A stretch of DNA of 64,000 nt from Campylobacter concisus (GTDB lineage Bacteria; Campylobacterota; Campylobacteria; Campylobacterales; Campylobacteraceae), in the NCBI RefSeq assembly GCF_003048905.1, contig NZ_PIRO01000001.1:868001-932000 (forward strand). Direction: 5' to 3'. Positions 1 through 10,056 of the stretch are shown here, piece after piece. Each line of letters starts with the position of its first letter. Position 1 is the stretch's first letter. The translations under genes were made by a program, and so were the position numbers. The notes beneath the pieces were generated by a model that did no database searches, was not told where the DNA came from, and was given only the letters and a program-made list of their open reading frames with translations.

Positions 1-942
1 AACAAAAATTTGTGGGAACCCTATAAAAACAGTGCTATATAAAATTTTATAGATTATATTTCTATTGATTTGAAAAACGTATTTTATATTATTTGCTTCT
101 GGGCATATAGCATTTATTTGTTTTTTAAAATCACTTTCAGAATAATCCAAAGTAAATTTTAAAATAGTAGGAATGTGAAATTTAAAATATTCATCAAAAA
201 GATCTTTTTGTATCAAAAAATTCTTTACAGCTCTGCTAAAATCAGCAAAATCATCAAGAGCTTTTTTATTATTTGAAAAACTACTAGAAAGCGAATTAGG
301 ATTTGTTCTATAGTGATAAAATGGTTTTGCAATGTGAGTAATTTTTTTTGCCCAATAAACAAGCTGTAAATTTACAAAACTATCTTCACAGTGTGAAAAA
401 TATGGAAATTCAACATTTTCATAAAGCTCTCTTTTAACCAATTTATCACACATGGAAACAGAAATTTCATGAGATAAAATAGCTTTTACAAAGTTCAAAT
501 TAGACTTTGGGTAATTTTTTGTATAAAAAAAACTTTTTACAACGCTTTTTTTATTAAATTCTTTAATATAGTCAAAACAAACTATGTCTGCATAACTTTT
601 TCTAGCTTCACTCATCAAAGAACTTACCATATCTTTATCGACCCAGTCGTCACTATCTACATGTAAAATGTATTTGCCACTTGATATTTTCAACCCACTT
701 TTTCTAGCTTGCGGTAAGCCTTCATTTTTTATTTTATTAATGATTTTTACATGGCTTTTTCTATTTGGGTATCTTTCAATAATATCCTTCAAAATTTTCA
801 TAGAACTATCTGGAGTGCAATCATTTACAAAAATATACTCTATATTGTTATAGTCTTGCTCTAAAAGCGTAGTTGCACATTTTTCTATATATTTCTCCAC
901 ATTATATATGGGAACTATTATAGAAACACCATAGTCTTTCAT
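1..942 (-). CDS. Family 2 glycosyltransferase, 3' end beyond window
   Basis: The frame is open from an ATG at 942 to the window edge, giving 314 codons with the C-terminus missing. The N-terminus (MKDYGVSIIVPIYNVEKYIE) is the nucleotide-binding start of a GT-A family 2 glycosyltransferase. A D-S-D-D motif near residue 95 (HVDSDDWVD) is the metal-binding DXD equivalent. Family knowledge: such cytoplasmic enzymes add one sugar from a nucleotide donor to a lipid-linked glycan. It is the last gene visible in the 25-kb minus-strand glycan operon and begins 10 bases after the preceding gene stops. Donor and acceptor cannot be told from sequence. Confidence 0.85.
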   Translation of the reverse strand, partial: MKDYGVSIIVPIYNVEKYIEKCATTLLEQDYNNIEYIFVNDCTPDSSMKILKDIIERYPNRKSHVKIINKIKNEGLPQARKSGLKISSGKYILHVDSDDWVDKDMVSSLMSEARKSYADIVCFDYIKEFNKKSVVKSFFYTKNYPKSNLNFVKAILSHEISVSMCDKLVKRELYENVEFPYFSHCEDSFVNLQLVYWAKKITHIAKPFYHYRTNPNSLSSSFSNNKKALDDFADFSRAVKNFLIQKDLFDEYFKFHIPTILKFTLDYSESDFKKQINAICPEANNIKYVFQINRNIIYKILYSTVFIGFPQIFV

Positions 943-952
943 TTATATATCT

Positions 953-1705
953 TTATAATTTTCTAAAATTTTTAATAAGTCTTAAAATAAATAGAGTAGT
1001 TTGCACAAATTTATTTTCGCCCATCACCACCTGAACTCTATAAAATTCACAAAGAGCTCCTAACATATCAATACTACTAACTCCATAATTTGAAAATTTA
1101 CCTACAACACTTTTTACAACTTTTATCTTTGCCCCATAATTTGCAGCAGTCAATACAAATAGCTGATCTGCCGCTATTGGAAATTTTCTTGAATAGTAAC
1201 CAAGTTTTTGATGAAGACTTGTGCGGTATATTGAGCCTACAGCATGTCCAGAGATGTAGTGAGCTTGTGCCTTTAGCCATCTTGGTCCACCATTTGGCTC
1301 AATTTTGCCATTATTAGTATCAATACAAGCTGTTATTATGTCTACACCGTCCCCCATGGCTTTCTTATAATCTTTAATAGCATTTGGATAAAGCTCATCA
1401 TCAGCACCGATAACAAGATAGAATTCTCCATTACAAGCTTTTATGCCTCTATTTAAAGCATCATAAATCCCAAAGTCTTCGCCCGAAATTACTTTTATAT
1501 TTATCCCGCCAGTATTTTTTAAAATTTCTAAAGTCTTATCGCTAGACACTCCATCAGAAATGATCCACTCAAAATCTTTATCGACTTGCTCTTGTAGACT
1601 TTTTATTAATCTAGGTAAGAATTTTTCTACATTATAAGTTGCGGTAATTACACTAAGTCTTGTGGGCCTTTCTTCATAATTTTTATAGTAGATATCTTTA
1701 TTCAT
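953..1705 (-). CDS. Family 2 glycosyltransferase (WcaA-like)
   Basis: The protein has 250 residues. It begins with the GT2 core RLSVITATYNVEKFLPRLIKSL, followed by DFEWIISDGVSSDKT and the metal site VIGADDELYP. The central GHAVGSIYRTSLHQKLGYY segment and DQLF are typical of short WcaA-type GT2 enzymes of O-antigen and capsule clusters. There are no membrane segments. It overlaps the 3' end of the upstream glycosyltransferase gene by 8 bases, so the two are translationally coupled. Substrate unknown. Confidence 0.85.
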   Translation of the reverse strand: MNKDIYYKNYEERPTRLSVITATYNVEKFLPRLIKSLQEQVDKDFEWIISDGVSSDKTLEILKNTGGINIKVISGEDFGIYDALNRGIKACNGEFYLVIGADDELYPNAIKDYKKAMGDGVDIITACIDTNNGKIEPNGGPRWLKAQAHYISGHAVGSIYRTSLHQKLGYYSRKFPIAADQLFVLTAANYGAKIKVVKSVVGKFSNYGVSSIDMLGALCEFYRVQVVMGENKFVQTTLFILRLIKNFRKL

Positions 1706-2921
1706 TGGTTTCTTTTAATATGTTATTCACCTCATCAGTCTTATTTAATAATTTTTCTATCAATCTTAATAGATCTTTTGAATAATTATCGAAGCTTAAC
1801 TCTTTATAAAAAAAATCTATGCAAGCTTTATTAATATGCCGAGATGGTTTAAAGTGTTCTAATATAACTGGAATTTCTTCTATACTTTTTATAGAAAAAC
1901 CTAAATTATTCTTTTTAATACTCTCATCCAAAATTTTATTTTTTGTAGTTATAATTGGTAATCCATTTTGCAAATAAGTACTTATTTTCCCAGAAGCTAG
2001 CCCAATAAATTCAATATTTTTTCCCGTATATTTATTGGCAAAATTAGGACAATATGTTGCTAACCCCAAATCTGCGCAATGTAATATTTTATGCATATCG
2101 CCAGTATCTTTTATTTTTATATTTGAAAAATATACTTTCTTATTCTTGTATTTAAGAATATGTGGGTATAGCTTATTTACTTTTTTTTGTGTATCACCAT
2201 ATCTATCATGTAAAACAAATACCCAAGAATCTGGAAAATTATCAACATTTGCTAAAACCTTGTCAATACAAGTCCATCTATCAACCGATCCTATAAATAT
2301 TAATATGTTCTTATCTTTTGGAATATCAAGCTCATCATAAATTAAATACTCTTTTTTATAAGAAAAAAAATCTGATGATGATACTGGTATTGTGAAAATT
2401 TTTTTACTACTTATTTTATTTTCTTCAGAAAGAAATCTTGCCCTGATATCATCTTGAGTTATTGCAAAATCTAATTCTTGTGATGCATTTATTTCTATTT
2501 TTTTTTCTTTGTAGCCACATTCATCATAAAAAAAAATTTCATACGATATAAGTCCAAATGGAACTTTTATTCTTTTTGCAAATTCGCTTGCCAATAGTAG
2601 CCCAAGTTGATCTACACCTATAATCAAATCATACAAATCTCTTGAGAAATATTTTTTTTCAAAAAATTTATAAAAAAATTTAAATAAAAAACGATTCCAT
2701 AAAATTCTATTAAATATTCTATTGAATATTTTATTGTAAACCTTAACTATATGTTTAAACTCAAGGCTATCATATGCCACCTTTAAATTCGGTAAAAAAA
2801 TTTCTAAACTATAGTTAGCATTCAATAACTTAATTATTGAATATAAATTTGGATTATTATAAATATTTCCTTCAGGATGAATAATCAAAATTCTTTTCTT
2901 ACTATCCATGTCACATTCCAA
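1698..2921 (-). CDS. Probable GT-B fold glycosyltransferase
   Basis: The 407-residue protein has a GT-B layout. The N-terminal Rossmann half starts with KKRILIIHPEGN and contains DLIIGVDQLGLLLA. The C-terminal half has ILIFIGSVDRWTCIDKVLANV and a segment IGLASGKISTYLQNGLPIITT, the usual donor-binding region. Start choice is uncertain: the first ATG (2921) overlaps the upstream methyltransferase gene by 37 bases, and an in-frame ATG four codons later reduces this to 25. The gene is very AT-rich, like its neighbours. Sugar specificity is unknown; the exact GT family was assigned by layout, not by search. Confidence 0.7.
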   Translation of the reverse strand: MECDMDSKKRILIIHPEGNIYNNPNLYSIIKLLNANYSLEIFLPNLKVAYDSLEFKHIVKVYNKIFNRIFNRILWNRFLFKFFYKFFEKKYFSRDLYDLIIGVDQLGLLLASEFAKRIKVPFGLISYEIFFYDECGYKEKKIEINASQELDFAITQDDIRARFLSEENKISSKKIFTIPVSSSDFFSYKKEYLIYDELDIPKDKNILIFIGSVDRWTCIDKVLANVDNFPDSWVFVLHDRYGDTQKKVNKLYPHILKYKNKKVYFSNIKIKDTGDMHKILHCADLGLATYCPNFANKYTGKNIEFIGLASGKISTYLQNGLPIITTKNKILDESIKKNNLGFSIKSIEEIPVILEHFKPSRHINKACIDFFYKELSFDNYSKDLLRLIEKLLNKTDEVNNILKETNE

Positions 2922-3649
2922 CTCTTAAAACTAGGTTTTCTATAGCTCATCCATTCATATTTCTTTAAAATCTTAAGACCAACCGTTTCACAAATAAATT
3001 CTAGCTCCGTATCAAAAAAATACCTCATTTTGTGCAATTCTTTTTTTTCTACTACTTTTTTCGATATCTTATCTTCTATAAAAATATCATAGTTCACGTC
3101 TACAATATTTCTTTGGGCATAAATAATAGGCTCTGCAAGTCTTGTTATTTTTATATTCTTATCTTCAAGTCTCTTAATTCTAGTTACCGGCAAATCCGTA
3201 AGCACGGCTGGTCCATACCAAAAATCAAAAATAAAAATTCCATGTGTATTTAAATGCTTCTTAGCTATCTCAAATACTTTTAATAGCTCACTATTCGTAT
3301 TTTGATAACTCATAACATGAAACAAGGAAGTAGTTACATCAAATTTTTTATCAATATTTAAATTTTGAATACTTGAATGACTAAAATCAAGCCTGTCTTC
3401 CTTTCCAATCTTTCTTTTATTTGCAATTTTAAGCATATCTTGGCTTAAGTCTATACCGTGAACTTTATAGCCCTTTTCACATAAAAGTTCAGCATGTTTT
3501 CCGGTGCCACAGCCCATATCTAGCAACGTTTTAGCATTTTGACAATTCTTTTTTATTAGAAAATCTATATATTCAACTTCACCAGAATAATTTTTATCTT
3601 CATAAAGAAGATCATAGTATTTTGAATATAAATCTCCAAATTGTTTCAT
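2885..3649 (-). CDS. Class I SAM-dependent methyltransferase
   Basis: The protein has 254 residues. SAM motif I is LLDMGCGTGKHAELLCEKG, motif II is VHGIDLSQDMLKIA, and later comes FDVTTSLFHVMSY. It matches the short free-standing methyltransferases that modify sugars in surface-glycan clusters. It overlaps the DegT-type aminotransferase gene upstream by 4 bases (ATGA). With that gene and the cupin gene it could make an N- or O-methylated amino-deoxysugar; that combination is an inference. Confidence 0.8.
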   Translation of the reverse strand: MKQFGDLYSKYYDLLYEDKNYSGEVEYIDFLIKKNCQNAKTLLDMGCGTGKHAELLCEKGYKVHGIDLSQDMLKIANKRKIGKEDRLDFSHSSIQNLNIDKKFDVTTSLFHVMSYQNTNSELLKVFEIAKKHLNTHGIFIFDFWYGPAVLTDLPVTRIKRLEDKNIKITRLAEPIIYAQRNIVDVNYDIFIEDKISKKVVEKKELHKMRYFFDTELEFICETVGLKILKKYEWMSYRKPSFKSWNVTWIVRKEF

Positions 3650-4770
3650 TTTAAAACCTCATGCATAATTTTCGAAACTTCTTTTATTTGTTCTTCCGTA
3701 ATTGCTAGGCCACTTGGAATATAAAATCCTCTTTCATAAAGTTTTTTAGCATTTGGATAGTCTTCATTTTTAAAAAGTCCCATATTTTTAAAAACTGGTT
3801 GTTCATGCATGGGATAAAAAAAAGGTCTGGTTCCAACTCCTTTAATAGCAAGTTCTTGCATAATATCTTTTGCTATTTTTTTGCAAACATCTTTAAGTGT
3901 AATGGCAAATACCCAATAAATATTTTCTGCAAATGGCTTATTTTTTATAGGTAAATTTATGGTATCTATATCGCCGAGCAGCTCCTGATACATACTGCCT
4001 ATCCATCTTTTTTTAATTATATGTTCCTTTATCCTTTCCAATTGTGCAACTCCGAGTGCCGCCTGGATATTTGTCATTCTAAGATTGCTCCCAAGTCTTT
4101 CGTGAATAAATCTTTTCTTTCCATCTGACGAAAAACAAAGATTTCTTAAACTTTTGCATTTCTCATACAAATTTTCATCATCTGTTAATACCATGCCACC
4201 CTCACCAGTTGTAACATGTTTATTTGGATAAAAACTAAATATACTTATATCGCCAAAAGACCCACACATTTTATTGTTATATGTCTGTCCATGCATCTCG
4301 GCTGCATCTTCTATAATTCTAAGATTATATTTTTTTGCCAAATTTAAAATCGGATCAATATCCACAGGTAGCCCATATATATGAACAACCATTATGGCTT
4401 TTGTATTTGGTGTAATTTTTGCCTCAATATCTTCCACTTTCATATTAAAGCTATCATACTCGCTATCTACTAATACTGGCTTTGCCCCAACTTTCACAAC
4501 TGCTTGAGCACAAGATATTATTGTAAAACTAGGCATTATAACTTCATCATTTTTACCAAGCTCAAGCGCTTCTATAGCCATCTCAAGAGCAGCGGTTCCA
4601 TTTGTTACAGCAACAGCATATTTTCTACCTATATAGCTAGACATATTTTCTTCAAATTTTTTTATAAATGGACCTTCGCTACTTATCCACCCAGTATCTA
4701 TACACTCATTTAGATATTTTTTTTCATTACCATTTAGTAATGGCTCATTTACTGGTATAAAGTCCATCAT
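3646..4770 (-). CDS. DegT/DnrJ/EryC1/StrS aminotransferase
   Basis: The protein has 374 residues, the normal length for sugar aminotransferases of this PLP family. The start FIPVNEPLLNGNEKKYLNECIDTGWISSEG, the phosphate-binding VTNGTAALEMA and the PLP region IIEDAAEMHG followed by SFYPNKHVTTGEGG (Schiff-base lysine in NKHV) are all present. These enzymes transfer an amino group from glutamate to a keto-deoxysugar nucleotide. It overlaps the cupin gene upstream and the methyltransferase gene downstream by 4 bases each. The donor keto-sugar is not known; this is a second aminotransferase besides legC. Confidence 0.88.
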   Translation of the reverse strand: MMDFIPVNEPLLNGNEKKYLNECIDTGWISSEGPFIKKFEENMSSYIGRKYAVAVTNGTAALEMAIEALELGKNDEVIMPSFTIISCAQAVVKVGAKPVLVDSEYDSFNMKVEDIEAKITPNTKAIMVVHIYGLPVDIDPILNLAKKYNLRIIEDAAEMHGQTYNNKMCGSFGDISIFSFYPNKHVTTGEGGMVLTDDENLYEKCKSLRNLCFSSDGKKRFIHERLGSNLRMTNIQAALGVAQLERIKEHIIKKRWIGSMYQELLGDIDTINLPIKNKPFAENIYWVFAITLKDVCKKIAKDIMQELAIKGVGTRPFFYPMHEQPVFKNMGLFKNEDYPNAKKLYERGFYIPSGLAITEEQIKEVSKIMHEVLK

Positions 4771-5195
4771 TTAATCTCCAATCTTTCTTTTTGCACTGGT
4801 TCAAACCTTATTTTATCCATTTCCCCTGCATAAGGACCTTGCTTTACTTCAATAATTTCACTTTCTTCTATCATCTCAAAACCATGTCCGCCAAAAGCTA
4901 GAAGTACTACGTCTCCTTTGTTGAGTATAGTGCTTTGCAAATAATTTTTATTGTCATCATAAAAATCAACTCTTACTTTACCACTTTTAATATATAAAAC
5001 CTCTTGAGTATACTGAACTTCTCTAGATACTGCATTATGAACATGTGGAGGAATTACATAATTTTTAGGTCTTTTCATGTATGCGAGCTGCTGAGAAAAA
5101 TCATCCGGAGTAAAAAATTCTATTCCATCCTTTTCATAGTTTGCTCTTATGATTACTGATAATAATTTTTGATTATATGTTATATTTTGTATCAT
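4767..5195 (-). CDS. Small cupin-fold protein of glycan cluster
   Basis: This 142-residue single-domain cupin carries the metal-ligand pattern PPHVHN and then EVLYIKSGKVRVDFYDD and LNKGDVVLLAFGGHGFE. Small cupins next to aminotransferases in sugar clusters are often keto-sugar isomerases (FdtA/WxcM type) or epimerases. The sequence does not look like a close FdtA relative, so only the fold is claimed. Start and stop overlap both neighbours by 1-4 bases, which indicates coupled translation with the aminotransferase. Confidence 0.65.
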   Translation of the reverse strand: MIQNITYNQKLLSVIIRANYEKDGIEFFTPDDFSQQLAYMKRPKNYVIPPHVHNAVSREVQYTQEVLYIKSGKVRVDFYDDNKNYLQSTILNKGDVVLLAFGGHGFEMIEESEIIEVKQGPYAGEMDKIRFEPVQKERLEIK

Positions 5196-6406
5196 TATAA
5201 CCTCTTTAATATTTTATTTCCTTCTGAAACCAAGCTATCTATGCTATTAAATTTCTTTATAAGTCTATAGCAATTTTCGGATATAAAATTTGCAAATGCT
5301 TTATCTTTTATTAATTTTATTACAGCATTAGCAAAGTCCACTTCATTATCGGCCAATAACACCTCTATTTTATCTTTAACCGGAATCCCTTCAGCTCCCA
5401 AAGTAGTAGAAACAATTGGCTTTTTACATGCCGCTGCTTCCATTATTTTAAACCTAGTTCCTGACTCAAATTGCAATGGCACCAAAGCTACATCAATTGA
5501 TCTTAGGTATGGCAATACAGAATCAACCTTTCCAAGTATAGAAATAGAGCTTTCGTTGATATCACAAAGAGTCTCTTTCGACCCATTACCAATAATATAA
5601 AAATGAATATCTTGTATATCCTTTTTTATTAAAGGAAAAATATTGTTTATAAACCATCTTGTGGCTTTATCCATAGGGCTTTTGGGACTAAATGTTCCAG
5701 CCAAATAAATACTAGGTGAAATAAAGTCTGACGGTATATCAACAGGTATAGAATATTCTGACAAATCTATTACATTTGAAAATAACATTATTTTCGATTT
5801 ATCTTCTGCCAAATCTTTATAATATTCTGCATCCACTGTTGAAACTGCGGTAGTAATATCACAAACATTAACCCATTCTTTTTCTTCTAACTCTTTTTTT
5901 AACCCATCACTTTTGATTTGTTTTATTCTTTTAGAATCAGTTTCATATGGCAATTCCCTCAAAATAAATCTGGACCAAACACTATCAGTATCACACACAA
6001 TTTTTAAGCATGGATTAATCTTCTTTACTTCTTTTATTAAATCATATGATATATTTCCGAATCCAAACCAAACAACTTTTATGTTTTTTCTTTGTGCTAA
6101 AGAAACTATAAACTCAGCATCTTGTGCCAATGTATTTGAAAACAATCTTCTATAAACTCTTTGAATCTTTCTATAATATTTGTTGTAACAAAGATTTGAT
6201 ACCGATGGTGTAAAAAAAAATTCTTGGCAAATATTTTTATAGAAATTAATAGCCCTTTTACCTCCAATAAAATACTCTGCTTGCCTAGATACTACGTACA
6301 ACTCAGAAATCTTTGAAAGAGCTTTTATGCTATTTTCCACTCTAAGCTGTGGTCCACCAGCTGCTGGATATTCCAAAATTGGACTCGTATATAATATTTT
6401 TTGCAC
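5195..6406 (-). CDS. Family 4-like glycosyltransferase
   Basis: The 403-residue protein starts at a GTG preceded by AAGGAG at good spacing. The N-terminus KILYTSPILEYPAAGGPQLRVENSIKAL has the glycine-rich acceptor-side loop of GT4 enzymes. The C-terminal half has IYLAGTFSPKSPMDKATRWF and the E-x7-E-like FESGTRFKIMEAAACKKPIVSTTLGAEGI. It probably transfers a hexose or aminosugar at the cytoplasmic face. A nine-T run (minus strand, near 6211-6220) lies inside the EFFFTP codons and could be prone to slippage. About 65 bases separate it from the decayed methyltransferase gene upstream. Confidence 0.85.
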   Translation of the reverse strand: MQKILYTSPILEYPAAGGPQLRVENSIKALSKISELYVVSRQAEYFIGGKRAINFYKNICQEFFFTPSVSNLCYNKYYRKIQRVYRRLFSNTLAQDAEFIVSLAQRKNIKVVWFGFGNISYDLIKEVKKINPCLKIVCDTDSVWSRFILRELPYETDSKRIKQIKSDGLKKELEEKEWVNVCDITTAVSTVDAEYYKDLAEDKSKIMLFSNVIDLSEYSIPVDIPSDFISPSIYLAGTFSPKSPMDKATRWFINNIFPLIKKDIQDIHFYIIGNGSKETLCDINESSISILGKVDSVLPYLRSIDVALVPLQFESGTRFKIMEAAACKKPIVSTTLGAEGIPVKDKIEVLLADNEVDFANAVIKLIKDKAFANFISENCYRLIKKFNSIDSLVSEGNKILKRL

Positions 6407-6471
6407 TAGATCTCCTTATTTTATCTTTAGGTATTCATATGGTTTGTATAATTAATTGGAAATGTACTATT

Positions 6472-7310
6472 TCAATAACTATTATTAGCATTCGCAACAA
6501 AACTTTTATTTTTACTACAAATTATAGCAAAGTCAGATTTTCTTAAAATAATATTCCAGATCTTTAAGATAGCATTATTTAATAGCCTTTCAGTAATAAT
6601 TGAACTAAAATACCAAATATGTCCAATATATAAAAATCTATTAAATTTATTGCCATATACATAATAAGTTTCCAAATTTAGAGTATCAATAATTATCTTG
6701 ACCTCGTCTGTGCTTAGCCACCTTGATAATTTTTTTAAAAAGATTAATGGGCCACTTAAGTGTTCTAAAATATTACTTAGAAGAATATAATTATCATAAT
6801 TTATTGAGTTGATAGCTAATACATCTAAAACTTCTAGTTCTTCTATAAATTTTTTGCTATATTCGATCCTGTGTGAGTCTATATAATAACTTTTTGCTAA
6901 AGAGACACTCCGCTCTTTTAGGGCAAATAAAATTCTACTAGAATAGGACCCTATCTCCATGATTCTAGTTTCAGATGGTTCCAAAGAAAGTCTATTAACA
7001 ATTTCAATAAAATATTTACTCATAACTTTATATTCTAAATTAAAATGTATTTCATCGTCTAAATCCCACATACAAATAGATTGATATTCTACTGATTCAT
7101 AAAAACTATTTATATCTTCTGGTCTTAATTTATTAAAATTTTTTAATAATCCACATTTTTTACATACCTCTCCATTCAAATCCTTCTTTCAACCTTACAG
7201 TCAATGCAAAATTACCCAAATTACAAATAGACAAAAAATTGCCCAATCTATATTGTCCATTTATAAGCTTTTTCGAAAATTATATATATTGCTACCTCCA
7301 AAATTTACAT
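6472..7310 (-). pseudogene. Decayed zinc-finger-type SAM methyltransferase
   Basis: An intact frame (6472-7179, TTG start) encodes VCKKCGLLKN, SAM motif MEIGSYSSRILFALKE and ILLSNILEHL, but its start is mid-domain. Methyltransferases of this class carry an N-terminal Cys-rich zinc region followed by a 'LGN-PLA' segment. Upstream, in other frames, the missing part can be read: FGGSNIYNFRKSL near 7302-7262, then NGQYRLGNFLSICNLGNFALT and VRLKEGFEW near 7263-7180, then the intact frame. At least two frame changes and an in-frame TAG separate these pieces, and the expected second Cys of the first CxxC reads as Trp or Phe. Homopolymer sequencing errors could mimic one shift but hardly all. Confidence 0.65.
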
Positions 7311-7474
7311 ATTAAAATATATCAATATCATAAATATGTTTTATCAACTCTCTACATATGCCATAAACTCTTATGCTCTTGTGCTTATTTTTATCTATTA
7401 AACTTAATAATTTAATAAAAAAATTTTCTTATTATAACTTTCATAAAAACTCTGATACTTTTAATATTATGTTT

Positions 7475-8398
7475 CTACCAAGCGAACAAAATATATGGTC
7501 TAGGTGGTTTAAAATAACCATACATGCCTCTAAATTCAATATTATAACTTGGGTTCGCATCCAGAATAATATCTCTGCACTTTGCTGCATTTTCATAATC
7601 ATGATATACAGCAATAGCTAGTTTTGGCTTATACTCCTTCATAAGCTCCACTCCACCCATTAATGCTTCCATTTCAGCACCTTCTATATCCATTTTAACT
7701 AACCCGTTTTGCAATAAATTATATTTAGTAGAAATTTGATCTAATGTAGTCATTTTTACATCATAACCCAAAATACCATCCGCTACTTTATTATTGCTTA
7801 TTGATGAACTATCGCATAAATGATCTTGATTAGTTTTAAATTTTATTAAGCCATTGTTTTTACCTAGTGCCTTTTCTTCCAAAAAAAATCTACCAGCCTT
7901 GTTCTCTAGCTCAAATGTTTTAAGCAATGCTTTCCTCATTTCTTTTAAGGGCTCAAGTGCTACGATCTTCGTCTGTTTATTTCTTTCAAATACAAATAGT
8001 GAAAAGAAACCCTCGCAACAACCAGCATCTACAACCCACTCTACACTAGCAATATGCATATTTTTATTATTATATGAAGAAGGATTTTTAAAAAAGTCAT
8101 CAAATATTTCGTGATATAACCATGGCAAATCTTTTTTGTTAATTCCATTTGGCCAATAAATATTTCTATTTTCAATAGCTATTAATTCTAAATCTTTATT
8201 ATAATTATTATGAATCATTTTTGGCATCTTAGTTATTTTTTCAGCCATATATAAATCTTTGTCATTTTTATTAAAACTATATATCCCTGATGCACTATTG
8301 CCAATAAATTTTTTTAAATATATACTCTCTTTTATATTAAAAACTTTATTTTTTATTTTTTTAAATATTCGACTTATCAAAAACTCTCCCTCATCCAT
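7475..8398 (-). CDS. FkbM-family methyltransferase
   Basis: The protein has 307 residues. The FkbM signature runs WVVDAGCCEGFFSLF (SAM motif I), VALEPLKEMRKALLKTF, VKMTTLDQI and then NGLVKMDIEGAEMEALMGG. Family members O-methylate sugars or polyketides. The roughly 90-residue N-terminal part is family-variable. It overlaps the preceding gene by 22 bases. The 164 bases after its stop, before the decayed methyltransferase remnant, show no gene or structure. Confidence 0.85.
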   Translation of the reverse strand: MDEGEFLISRIFKKIKNKVFNIKESIYLKKFIGNSASGIYSFNKNDKDLYMAEKITKMPKMIHNNYNKDLELIAIENRNIYWPNGINKKDLPWLYHEIFDDFFKNPSSYNNKNMHIASVEWVVDAGCCEGFFSLFVFERNKQTKIVALEPLKEMRKALLKTFELENKAGRFFLEEKALGKNNGLIKFKTNQDHLCDSSSISNNKVADGILGYDVKMTTLDQISTKYNLLQNGLVKMDIEGAEMEALMGGVELMKEYKPKLAIAVYHDYENAAKCRDIILDANPSYNIEFRGMYGYFKPPRPYILFAW

Positions 8399-10056
8399 TT
8401 ATTTTTATCTAAAATTGGCTGTCCTAGTTCTATCGAATCAACTACATAGTCAAAATCAATATTTTTTCCTCTCTTTAAATCTAAAACACTGTCTACATTT
8501 ATCCTTGCCTTAGGATAAGAGGCGTTATTGTAAAATTTAAATTCTATCAAATCATGTTTTATAAAATAGTGGAAAAAATTGAATTTTATAAATTTCTGTG
8601 CTAAGTCTATAGTTTGCTCTTTGTTAAATAGATACTGATCTAGCAGACATTTTTCAATAATTTCAAAGTAGTCATTACTACAATTAGGATCTAAAGTAAA
8701 ACCGCGGCCCCTATAATGTGATCTTCCTGCAGTTATTACGGGAAATCCTCTTGCGGCCATTTCCATTCCCACAGAAGTTGTAAAAACTAGACCGACCTTA
8801 GACATTGGTATCAAATCATATACAGATACCGATGCTTTTGGTGATATTAGAAAAACATTTGATGGTATTTCTGAAATTTTTTTATGTATCATGGACATGA
8901 TTGTTTCTTTTGTTTCCGGAATACCTGGAAAATATTCTGCAGGATGTGATTTTAATATCAACTGATATTCTGGATGAACGGAAAACCACTCAATTGTCTC
9001 AAGTATCCAATCTGCCATATTTTTATTAAAAATTTGTTTATTTAAAGTTGCTAAATCCCATGCGACATTTGCAGATAATAGTGCCGTTGGCTTCTTGCTA
9101 TCCAATTCACTCAAATCAAAATCTTCGTTTTTATATGGCAACAGAGATGCTGTATCCATTATCATTTCTTTACCACTGGCTCTATTTTGCAACCATTTTT
9201 CAATCCTATTCTTTTCATCATTAGATAGTGAAGTACTAGAATAGCTCTCCCATGAAGCAGAAAAATCTAAATTCATAGCAGCATCATTATAAGCATAGCA
9301 CCATGCACCGATTCTAGTACCACTCCAATGAGAGTAGAATGGTATTGAAAATTTCTTGGCTAATACTTCCCATATTTTCCACATACCATAATAGCTATCA
9401 TTTGAAATAATCCTATCCGGTTTAACTTGATTAATAATTTTACAACATGCCATCTTGCATATCAGAAGATTTCTTAAGTGTGCTTTTCCTAAAACATTAT
9501 AATTCTCTATAAGCTTATAATCTTCTACAACATAGTTATTAACCAATATATCCTTTGCCCACGCTCCTATTTCTAATCCATCTTCTTTATAGTCTACCCA
9601 ATCACCTTCTTTTATGTTTTTCATAATAGAATTTACTTCTATGTAATCTTTTTCATTTAAAAATTTAGAATATTTATAAGTACATTCTGGTTTTATAAAA
9701 CTCCAAAGCTCTTTTGATCTATTTTGACAAAATTTACAATTTTCTTTAAATTCTTCTTTACCTCCCCAAACCCCTCCATATACATTGCATTCTACTTCTT
9801 GTATTCCATCACAAAAAGTTGCACATATTTCAAACCCCCTAAGATACAAGGCAAATGCCATTAATTTATCGTGAATATAACAAGGTTCATATATTCCAAA
9901 AGAATGGGTAAATAATACCTTTTTTCCATTTCTTATAACTTCACTTGAGAGTAATTCCTTTTCTAGCGCTATAATCTTATATTCCCAATCCTCCCTATAT
10001 AATCCTATTTTTTCTAGAATAAATTTTATCTTACTTTTTAAAACTTTATACATCAT
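8377..10056 (-). CDS. Capsule-synthesis-type (KpsC/KpsS-like) glycan protein
   Basis: The 559-residue protein has no membrane segments. It contains KVLFTHSFGIYEPCYIHDKLMAFAL, PDRIISNDSYYGMWKIW, a long Rossmann-like C-terminal half with YQLILKSHPAEYFPG, SVYDLIPMSKVGLVFTTSVGMEMAARGFPVITAG and a terminal SRGRG-like loop. HPAE and TSVGMEMA resemble the CMP-Kdo-transferase and CDP-glycerophosphotransferase-like region of capsule proteins KpsC/KpsS. It lies directly after the CMP-sugar synthetase gene (11-base overlap), so a role transferring a CMP-activated nonulosonic acid is attractive but inferred. Two adjacent ATG codons give start ambiguity of one residue. Confidence 0.6.
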   Translation of the reverse strand: MMYKVLKSKIKFILEKIGLYREDWEYKIIALEKELLSSEVIRNGKKVLFTHSFGIYEPCYIHDKLMAFALYLRGFEICATFCDGIQEVECNVYGGVWGGKEEFKENCKFCQNRSKELWSFIKPECTYKYSKFLNEKDYIEVNSIMKNIKEGDWVDYKEDGLEIGAWAKDILVNNYVVEDYKLIENYNVLGKAHLRNLLICKMACCKIINQVKPDRIISNDSYYGMWKIWEVLAKKFSIPFYSHWSGTRIGAWCYAYNDAAMNLDFSASWESYSSTSLSNDEKNRIEKWLQNRASGKEMIMDTASLLPYKNEDFDLSELDSKKPTALLSANVAWDLATLNKQIFNKNMADWILETIEWFSVHPEYQLILKSHPAEYFPGIPETKETIMSMIHKKISEIPSNVFLISPKASVSVYDLIPMSKVGLVFTTSVGMEMAARGFPVITAGRSHYRGRGFTLDPNCSNDYFEIIEKCLLDQYLFNKEQTIDLAQKFIKFNFFHYFIKHDLIEFKFYNNASYPKARINVDSVLDLKRGKNIDFDYVVDSIELGQPILDKNKWMRESF

